NCBI GenBank assembly: GCA_016204465.1
Contig: JACQKQ010000002.1
Span: forward strand, 1 to 39,253
Direction: 5' to 3'
DNA: 39,253 nt
DNA from: Candidatus Levyibacteriota bacterium
GTDB taxonomy: Bacteria; Patescibacteriota; Microgenomatia; Levybacterales; UBA12049
A model generated the notes under the pieces. That model saw nothing but the letters and a program-made list of their open reading frames with translations, did no database searches and was not told the origin of the DNA. A program made the position numbers and the translations under genes. Of the stretch, positions 26,322-33,451 are shown one piece after another (within the stretch, counting starts at the first letter, position 1; each line of letters opens with the position of its first letter).

Positions 26322-27761
26322 ATGGTAGCTCTAGAACGTCGTTTTCTACCTAGAATGCGCCTTAGGGAGCCGGTTCCCGCTTCTGCCTCTCCCGATTTAT
26401 CAAACGTCTACCATCACCCAGTATTTGATCATAATATAACATCAGGGACAGTTACGACAAAAGGTCGCCCAAGCAGAGTTTGGACTCTTGATAGCAGGCT
26501 GCTTGCAGTTTTAGAGGAAAATGTGAATCGTGTTGTTGCTGTAGGAGATCTTAAAATAAGAACTGGCCGGTTAGGTTCGCCGCGACCTCCAAAAGAAGGC
26601 ATTCATAGACTCCGTATGGCAATAGGAGATCTGGAGAACCCAAAAGTTATAGTTACAGTTCCTAGGCAAGGATACATGCTTGTTGATGAGGAGATGCCCA
26701 AACACGATATATACGTTTATCCTGGAATTAATGGTTTTCCCGGTTATGTGCACGATCCAAATCGCAGCACTGTAGAGATAGAAGGAAAAACCAATAATCT
26801 TAATCCTACGGAGAACAGATTACTTTGCTTACTTGAGAAAACACCGAATAGACTGGTTTCTGATTCCAGTATTTTAAAAAATGTATTTGGTTTAGATGGC
26901 ACAGCAGATAGATTCGATCTGGGTTTAATTAAAGTTCATATGAGTCATCTACGAGCAAAGATTAGACCTAGTCATATAAATGGTTCTTTTGGAGAAGTTA
27001 TAACAAGAATAAAGGAGAGTGGTTATCGGCTGAATGACCCAAGCCGCTTAAAAGACAAGTCTAGCTCTGCTGAACTACCGGAGTGGGTTTATGTGCATCC
27101 GGCTTGGACGCATTATCCCGAGCGAGATAGCGTTGAGGTTAAGGGAGAAAACATTTTTCTAACACCTAGAGAAAATGCGCTGCTTTACATACTTGAAGAG
27201 AGCCCAAATAGATTAGTTACAAAGAAAGTAATTGGAGAACGACTCATCGAACTTGGGTTAGATATATCTACTGATATAAAGACATATATTTATCATTTGC
27301 GTAGGAAGTTAGAACCAGGTAATGTAAAGGGTAAGCCCCAATTTCTTTTAGGCGTAAAAGGAGGGTTTGTGCTTGTTGATCCAACGAAGCCGAAAGAGGA
27401 ACCGAAGTGGTCTTTTGTACACCCGGGGTTAGACGGGTGGCCTGGATATAAGTATGATTCTAATAGCCGCATTGTTTCGGTAGAAGGCATAGAAACTTGT
27501 TTAACGCCTATGCAGAATCTTATTTTGACTAGACTTCAAGGGTTACCCGGTATAGTTATAGCGCACGATTCTTTCCTTGATGATGTACTGGATACTTTTG
27601 GTAGAAGAGATGGTGTTGGGATATTAAAGCCATATATAGCTCGATTAAACGCAATACTAAATCCAGAGCATAAATTCGGACAACCACGCTTTATTATTTC
27701 GATTCCTGGTGTTGGTTACGTGCTTCGTAGCGCTCCCAAGAGTTACCAGGCGAGATATTGA
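26322..27761 (+). CDS. tandem four-unit winged-helix (PhoB/OmpR Trans_reg_C-like) protein without receiver domain
   Basis: four units each ending in a PhoB-like helix plus wing hairpin (IHRLRMAIGD..VPRQGYMLVD; VHMSHLRAKIRP..IKESGYRLND; IYHLRRKLEP..VKGGFVLVD; IARLNAILNP..IPGVGYVLRS); units 2-4 start with a Y/W-x-Y/F-V-[H/Y]P motif. Confidence 0.8.
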   Translation: MVALERRFLPRMRLREPVPASASPDLSNVYHHPVFDHNITSGTVTTKGRPSRVWTLDSRLLAVLEENVNRVVAVGDLKIRTGRLGSPRPPKEGIHRLRMAIGDLENPKVIVTVPRQGYMLVDEEMPKHDIYVYPGINGFPGYVHDPNRSTVEIEGKTNNLNPTENRLLCLLEKTPNRLVSDSSILKNVFGLDGTADRFDLGLIKVHMSHLRAKIRPSHINGSFGEVITRIKESGYRLNDPSRLKDKSSSAELPEWVYVHPAWTHYPERDSVEVKGENIFLTPRENALLYILEESPNRLVTKKVIGERLIELGLDISTDIKTYIYHLRRKLEPGNVKGKPQFLLGVKGGFVLVDPTKPKEEPKWSFVHPGLDGWPGYKYDSNSRIVSVEGIETCLTPMQNLILTRLQGLPGIVIAHDSFLDDVLDTFGRRDGVGILKPYIARLNAILNPEHKFGQPRFIISIPGVGYVLRSAPKSYQARY

Positions 27762-27830
27762 CGTCGGAAAAGAAGTGTGATTAACTGATTATGCGACGAA
27801 AAAATCTTTTTTATCTTGCAAGGCCTCGCC

Positions 27831-27859
27831 TTGCGAAGCTGGAGATTACGTCGTAGAAT
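27831..27859 (+). promoter_or_regulatory. recombinase gene promoter, leaderless architecture
   Basis: TTGCGA-N17-TAGAAT, ATG 6 nt downstream. Confidence 0.6.
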
Positions 27860-27865
27860 ATTTAT

Positions 27866-28801
27866 ATGATCACTTCCCTGCCCGAACTTATAAACCAGTT
27901 TTTGGAATACTTAGAAATCGAGCGAAACTGCTCAAAGCTTACCATCCGTGACTACAGGCACTACCTTACTACTTTTGCCAAGTGGTATTCCCCTGCTGTT
28001 GGAAAATCAATCGAAAATTTAGACATAGCGGCTGTCAGGAAGTACCGCGTGTATTTAGCCAATCGGGCCGACGAGAAAGGGATGACTCTAAAGCGCATTA
28101 CCCAAAATTACTACGTTATTGCACTGCGCTCGTTCCTTAGATTCTTGCTCAAAAACGACTATAAAACGCTTGAGCCGTCAAAAATCGATTTGCCAAAAGC
28201 CGAAAGCCGCTCGCTTAAGTTTTTAGAGCGCGAGCAAATCGAGCGGCTTGTTACGTCGGTTGATACATCCAAAGAAGAAGGAATTAGAGATAGGGCAATT
28301 TTAGAGATGCTCTTTTCAACCGGTCTTCGTGTTTCGGAGCTTGTAAAACTAAACCACGGACAGCTTAACATTGACAGGCGCGAGTTTGGAGTTATTGGTA
28401 AAGGAGGACGGGCAAGAGTTGTTTTTATTTCCGAGCGGGCGGCTTTGTGGCTTAAGAAATATTTAAGCGAGCGAAAGGATCAGTTTAAACCCTTATTCAT
28501 TCGTTATTCAGGAGCAGTTTTGGAGGAAAACAACGGAGAGAAAATGAGGCTAACTGCCAGAAGCGTTGAGCGGATTGTGAAAAAGTATGTGCGGCGTGCT
28601 CGCCTACCGGTTGATGCAACGGTACATACACTTCGCCATTCGTTCGCTACAGATCTTCTTTCAAACGGCGCAGATTTGCGCTCGGTCCAAGAAATGCTGG
28701 GACACAAGAACATCGCCACCACGCAAATCTACACGCACATTACAAACCGCCAACTGCGTGAGGTACACAAGGCATTTCATAGCGGCAATAAAAAGAATTA
28801 A
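27866..28801 (+). CDS. XerC/D-like tyrosine recombinase
   Basis: MLFSTGLRVSELVKL, HTLRHSFATDLLSNGADLRSVQEMLGHKNIATTQIYTH. Confidence 0.93.
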   Translation: MITSLPELINQFLEYLEIERNCSKLTIRDYRHYLTTFAKWYSPAVGKSIENLDIAAVRKYRVYLANRADEKGMTLKRITQNYYVIALRSFLRFLLKNDYKTLEPSKIDLPKAESRSLKFLEREQIERLVTSVDTSKEEGIRDRAILEMLFSTGLRVSELVKLNHGQLNIDRREFGVIGKGGRARVVFISERAALWLKKYLSERKDQFKPLFIRYSGAVLEENNGEKMRLTARSVERIVKKYVRRARLPVDATVHTLRHSFATDLLSNGADLRSVQEMLGHKNIATTQIYTHITNRQLREVHKAFHSGNKKN

Positions 28802-28859
28802 ACCGAAGCCTGTTTTAGTAAAAGTTAGCAAGCTACAGATGGAGATTGTCAATAAGCCG

Positions 28860-29606
28860 TTATCTTGTTTCGTAGGAGAGGGTGATGGTTATTTGCACGG
28901 TGTTTTCCCCGGGGGTGATGTTGGTTTCTGTTTTCTGATCTGTTGCCGGCGCACTAAGTTCTAATCCTCGATACAGTAATGGCTCTTGGACAAAACCTTC
29001 TTGCACATCAACGATTCTTCCAAGCCGTAAACCTGCTAAGGATGCCAAGCTTTGCGCTTTTTCTTTGGCAATGTTGATAGCTTCTTTGCGTGCTTGTTCT
29101 TGAAGATTTTTTCGTTCATTATCGTCTAGTGAAAAGGAAATACCGCCAACCATATTTGCGCCGTTTTGCGTAATAAGATCAACCACGGCATTTATTTTGT
29201 CAATCGGTTTTACTTTTACATTTATTTGCTGCGTCACGGTATAGCCGCGAATGGTGTTTCGTCCTGCGTTGTAATCGTAGTCCGGGTATAAGGAGTAGTT
29301 TGTAGTCTTAATATCTTTTTCCGCAATTCCCTGCTTTTTGAGTTCATCAAGTATAGTATTGATTGCAGTATTCACCTGCGTTTGCGCATCGGCGATTCGT
29401 GACGATGTTTTTGTGACTCCGAAAGATAAATCTGCTTGGTTTGGTACGGCAGTTGCTTTGCCCTCGCCTGTTACTTTAAAAAGGTCTGTTTTTGTTGTCT
29501 GTATGCTCGTTACCGAAAACGGGATAGCTCCAAAGAGCTTTGTGTAGAGCAAGAAACCAAGGAAGATAAAAAGAATTGTGAATAAAGGTGTTTTTAACAC
29601 TCCCAT
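28860..29606 (-). CDS. SIMPL (DUF541) domain protein
   Basis: TGEGKATAVPNQADLSFGV, GYTVTQQINVKVKPIDKINAVVD, AREAINIAKEKAQSLASLAGLRLG-like C-terminus. Confidence 0.88.
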   Translation of the reverse strand: MGVLKTPLFTILFIFLGFLLYTKLFGAIPFSVTSIQTTKTDLFKVTGEGKATAVPNQADLSFGVTKTSSRIADAQTQVNTAINTILDELKKQGIAEKDIKTTNYSLYPDYDYNAGRNTIRGYTVTQQINVKVKPIDKINAVVDLITQNGANMVGGISFSLDDNERKNLQEQARKEAINIAKEKAQSLASLAGLRLGRIVDVQEGFVQEPLLYRGLELSAPATDQKTETNITPGENTVQITITLSYETR

Positions 29607-29630
29607 GTACTATTACATTACCATAGATAA

Positions 29631-30706
29631 TTAATCAGCGCAAGGCACGGGGAAAATTATTCGGCCTGATCCCTTAGCAACAGATATACCTTTTCCATCC
29701 TCAAAGACTTTTTTACCGCGCAGTATTACTCTTCTAACCTTGCCCTTTACACGCCAGTTGGCAAATGGCGACCAGCCGCATTTGGTGTAAAGCTTGCGAT
29801 TTTCTATCGTGTATGAAATGCTTTGATCTACTTCGATATGGGTATTTGGGTCGGTTTGGCAGCCAAAAATGCGAGCAGGGTTTGTTACGCAAAGGCGGAC
29901 GATGTCATCAATGTTTAGTCGCTTTTCCCAAACTGCAGTGAGCAGCAAAGGCAATGTTGTTTCAAGACCCGTAACCCCAAAGGTGGTTTCGAGTTTTTCT
30001 TTTCTTGTATGTGGGGCGTGGTCGGATTCGACAACGTCAATTGCTTTAAGATTTTTCCAAAGAAAGTCAACGTCTTTTCTTTTCGCAAGCGGCGGTTTCA
30101 TTTTTCCAAACGGACCTAATACATTCGCGTCATGTTCGGTTAGAAATAAATGGTGCGGGGTAACACCGCAGGAGATTGGGAGTCGACTTTCCTTTTCCCG
30201 TAAAATTAGCGCCAAATCAGCCTGAGTGCTAACGTGGCAAACGTGGACGTTTTGTTTTGTTTCTTTCACAACATCCAAAACACTCCGAAGACTCTCGTTT
30301 TCTGCATGGACAAGGATTGGTAAATGCCGAACAGTTTTACCCCAGGCGCTAAAGATGCTTTTAAGTTTATTTTTGTTAATAAGGAGGTTTCCCGTTGTTT
30401 GATTAAGGTAGAGTTTTAGACCGAACACCTTATCAACGACTTTTGGAAACTCGTTGAGGTTATCCCCCATCGAGCCAAAGTAAAACCCGACATCTGCGAC
30501 AATACTGCCTTTTGCAATTGCAATTTTTTCCTTCAGTAGTTGTTCGGTAGTAATTGCTATTTTATTGTTCGGCATGTCCAAGATTGTAGTAAACCCGCCG
30601 CTTAGGGCAGCAGTTGTGCCAGAGAAAAAGTCTTCTTTGTGAGTTTGCCCCGGATCGCGAAGATGCACATGCGGGTCTATTAATCCCGGCAGTCTAAAAA
30701 GCGCCA
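29631..30706 (-). CDS. pyrC: dihydroorotase
   Basis: GLIDPHVHLRDPGQTHKEDFFSGTTAALSGGFTTILDMPN; ESDHAPHTRKEK; start placed at MALFRLPGLIDPHVH. Confidence 0.92.
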
Positions 30707-30788
30707 TACTCCCTGCTATTCTAGCACATGCTATTAAAAATGCACTATTGACAAAGATTATCACCATGATACTATTGAACATAGACCT

Positions 30789-31136
30789 ATGATGGATGCT
30801 GCTAAAAATGCAAAGACCGTAGGGTTCCTTCTGATTATCTTCGGAGCGTTTAGCGCTTTTACAGGAATTTTTGATCTTCTAAAGTTTCAAGATGTTATCG
30901 CAACAATTTCATTTGCTATGGCAATAGGAATACTTGCAATTGGAATTGGCCTTCGAAAAACGAAGTTATCGGCAGTGTATGGGCTTGGCATCTATGCGTT
31001 AGTACGATTAGCTCTAATTATTTATAGCGCAACCGTAGAGGGCGCTGGAGTTGGAGGGGTTGGATTAATTGATTTAATAATCTTTTCAGTATTGTTCTTC
31101 TGGCTTTATTCCGCAAAAAACAAGTTTTCCAAATAG
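30789..31136 (+). CDS. hypothetical membrane protein (115 aa)
   Basis: complete ORF, 4 hydrophobic segments; TTGACA-containing promoter in the divergent region with pyrC. Confidence 0.55.
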   Translation: MMDAAKNAKTVGFLLIIFGAFSAFTGIFDLLKFQDVIATISFAMAIGILAIGIGLRKTKLSAVYGLGIYALVRLALIIYSATVEGAGVGGVGLIDLIIFSVLFFWLYSAKNKFSK

Positions 31137-31168
31137 TTCCTTAGGCCATATTTTGTTATAATCTCCTT

Positions 31169-31246
31169 GTGAGCTTTGTTGACCCATCAGTCATTATCAA
31201 TGAGCAGACGCCGGTGTATCCGGGGGATGCTGCTCAAAAAAATTGA
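31169..31246 (+). pseudogene. 5' remnant of a cyclase-family (kynurenine formamidase-like) gene
   Basis: GTG-start frame MSFVDPSVIINEQTPVYPGDAAQKN* resembles the N-terminus of cyclase-family proteins (IDLSVPINEKTPVYPGDP); TATAAT 6 nt upstream. Confidence 0.6.
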
Positions 31247-31272
31247 TCAAACTTTCCACTCAGTCTCCAACT

Positions 31273-31303
31273 CGACGGCTCCCCCGCGCGGGTAGTTGCG
31301 GAA
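31273..31303. repeat. direct repeat copy 1 flanking the TA module
   Basis: CGACGGCTCCCCCGCGCGGGTAGTTGCGGAA; 26/31 identical to copy 2. Confidence 0.85.
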
Positions 31304-31350
31304 ATTAAATAGAACGGTAATGATATAATAAACAAACAAATTTTGATCAC

Positions 31351-31380
31351 TTGACTTATATATCAAATTTGATATATAAT
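31351..31380 (+). promoter_or_regulatory. TA promoter overlapped by a 24-bp perfect palindromic operator
   Basis: TTGACT-N18-TATAAT; palindrome TTATATATCAAATTTGATATATAA at 31356..31379; ATG 4 nt after the -10. Confidence 0.8.
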
Positions 31381-31384
31381 ATCT

Positions 31385-31741
31385 ATGGAATTTGAAATTG
31401 TCTTTTATAAGGACAAACACGGTAAAAGTCCTATTGAGGAGTTTTTGATAGAGTTGATCGAAAGTAATCGTATACTTGTTACCAAAACTCGACAAGCGAT
31501 TACTAAATTAAGATATAGAATTTATCACAAAGAACCTTTATCAAAACATCTCGAACAAGGATTATGGGAGTTGCGGGTTAAATCAGAAACAAACATATTA
31601 AGAATTGTTTATACGTTTCGGAAGGGACAAATAATTATACTTTTACACGTATTTATTAAAAAACAACAAAAAACGCCAGTAAACGATTTAGAAATTGCAA
31701 GAAAAAGATTAAGAGAAATAAGACTAAAGGAGGCAAATTGA
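31385..31741 (+). CDS. RelE/HigB-type (Gp49-like) toxin
   Basis: MEFEIVFYKDKHGKSPIEEFL...LWELRVKSETNILRIVYTFRKGQIIILLHVFIKKQQKTP. Confidence 0.88.
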   Translation: MEFEIVFYKDKHGKSPIEEFLIELIESNRILVTKTRQAITKLRYRIYHKEPLSKHLEQGLWELRVKSETNILRIVYTFRKGQIIILLHVFIKKQQKTPVNDLEIARKRLREIRLKEAN

Positions 31742-32046
31742 CTATGAAGAGACGAAAAGATGATTTAGATAGATTAACAGAAAAATTGCTTAAACGGGAT
31801 CCTTCTCTAAAAGAAGAATTCGAAAAGGCGGATCAGGCGTGGGATATTGCGTTTCAGATTTATGATTTGCGCAAAAAATCAGGGCTTACCCAAACCCAGC
31901 TTGCCAAATTGGTTCGGACAAGGCAAGCAAATATCTCTCGCATCGAATCAGCGGACTATACAGGATATACACTTAAAACTTTGGAGAAAGTCACTAAGGC
32001 ATTGAAGGCGAGATTAGAAGTAAAGATTGTTCCTGCAAGCCTCTAG
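31738..32046 (+). CDS. HigA-type XRE-family antitoxin
   Basis: IYDLRKKSGLTQTQLAKLVRTRQANISRIES HTH; overlaps the toxin by 4 nt. Confidence 0.9.
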   Translation: MTMKRRKDDLDRLTEKLLKRDPSLKEEFEKADQAWDIAFQIYDLRKKSGLTQTQLAKLVRTRQANISRIESADYTGYTLKTLEKVTKALKARLEVKIVPASL

Positions 32047-32048
32047 TT

Positions 32049-32079
32049 TGACGGCTCCCCGACACGCGTAGTTGCGGAA
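32049..32079. repeat. direct repeat copy 2 flanking the TA module
   Basis: TGACGGCTCCCCGACACGCGTAGTTGCGGAA. Confidence 0.85.
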
Positions 32080-32089
32080 GTGATGTAAA

Positions 32090-33019
32090 TTATTCTGGTC
32101 TTTGGGGGGTGATGACGATTTTTTTGCTCATCAAAGAAACCTTATAAATTGCAAAGAGTAGCAAGAGGGCGCCGATTGTTTGGGTCGTACTCAAAGTCTT
32201 TTGAAAAAACACAAAGTCAATTATTACTGCCGAGAGCGGCCATGTTAACTCACATATTGCCGATACAGATGCAGGCGTTCGCTTGAGTCCATAATAGTAA
32301 ATAAAGAGCGCAACCATGCCGGTTGAGAGCGCGATTGCTCCGAGAGTTAGCCACTGTGTTTGCGAAAGACTTGTCAATGCTTCTTGCTGATTAAAGACGA
32401 ATACGAAGAAAAAGCCTAACACTGCTGCGAGTCCAAATCGGAGTCCTGTCGCGACAACTGTTGGGAGTTGCAGTAAAACATATCGGCTGAACGCAGTTGA
32501 CGAGCCCCAACAAAACGCTGCTAAGACGGCAAAAGCGGCGGCAATTGCCGTTCCCTGCCCAGTTTCCAAGTTCACTTTCAAATCCGGAAACGACACCATG
32601 TATGCGCCGCTTAGGGCGATCGCAACGTATAAAACAAAGATCTTTTTTACATGTTCTTTTAATAATAGCCACGCGAAAAAGACAACAAATAAGGGTTGAA
32701 GCTGTTGCAAAAGAACAACAACCGAGAATTGGATAAACTGAATTTTTCCAAGCGCTGCGGTGTAAAAGTAGGTGCCTAAAATGCTGCTCAACAATGTAAT
32801 CCACGCAAACGCACCCCAAGCTTTTTGTTTAATCTTTTTTATTTTTGCAATGTGGGGAATAAGAAGCGGCAAAAGTAAAATAAAGCCGATGAGGTGTTCG
32901 TACGTAACAACAACCATTGGCGGCAAAACGTAGAGGCTTCGTCGAAGCAGGCCGTCAAGGCTCCACAAGAAGGCGGCGAGGATGATAAAGGCAGGACCAA
33001 ACGAACGTAGTTTGTTCAT
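32090..33019 (-). CDS. EamA/DMT-family transporter, candidate riboflavin (RibN-like) importer
   Basis: 10-TM DMT pattern (AAFLWSLDGLLRR..., AFCWGSSTAFSRYVL); directly downstream of an FMN riboswitch. Confidence 0.85.
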   Translation of the reverse strand: MNKLRSFGPAFIILAAFLWSLDGLLRRSLYVLPPMVVVTYEHLIGFILLLPLLIPHIAKIKKIKQKAWGAFAWITLLSSILGTYFYTAALGKIQFIQFSVVVLLQQLQPLFVVFFAWLLLKEHVKKIFVLYVAIALSGAYMVSFPDLKVNLETGQGTAIAAAFAVLAAFCWGSSTAFSRYVLLQLPTVVATGLRFGLAAVLGFFFVFVFNQQEALTSLSQTQWLTLGAIALSTGMVALFIYYYGLKRTPASVSAICELTWPLSAVIIDFVFFQKTLSTTQTIGALLLLFAIYKVSLMSKKIVITPQRPE

Positions 33020-33022
33020 ATA

Positions 33023-33138
33023 CTTCTTCTATCCCGACTTTACGGTCGCTTCTGGAGTTCCACCAGATCGTTCCTTCGAATATTCTCAGGATCGTGGAGT
33101 TTAACCACCGATTAGAGATTTACACTCTACCCCGAAGT
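33023..33138 (-). ncRNA. FMN riboswitch (RFN element)
   Basis: minus strand CTTCGGGGTAGAGTGTAAATCTCTAATCGGTGGT...AACTCCACGATCC...GATCTGGTGGAACTCCAGAAGCGACCGTAAAGTCGGGATAGAAGAAG matches the conserved RFN segments in order. Confidence 0.93.
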
Positions 33139-33328
33139 TAATATAAGAATAGCAGACAACTGACGTGATTTGCAAGTAGCAATTTTTTATAGAACAGGAG
33201 CATTCCAAAGTCTGAAAAATGCGGAAAGCGGCGTTACGATATGTTGCCGAGAAACGCGTTCATAGTAATCAGCAATCTTATCTAAAAGCTTGAGAATTGG
33301 GATTTTGGGAAATACTACATTTAGTGTC

Positions 33329-33363
33329 GGTTCCGGGAATGGAACCGCCCGAAGCTTTCGGGC
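33329..33363. repeat. two adjacent hairpin repeats
   Basis: GGTTCC-gggaat-GGAACC and GCCCGAA-gct-TTCGGGC. Confidence 0.8.
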
Positions 33364-33451
33364 AGATGATGTAATCATGTGTTCATACTAGAGCTTTTTA
33401 TTAAGAACAAACAGAGAAATACGTAAGAAGTATGCAAGAGCGTAAACTGCC

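Noticed and set aside
33187-33378. 63-aa minus-strand ORF
   Set aside because: Overlaps two hairpin repeats, no recognisable family; more likely spurious or a fragment.
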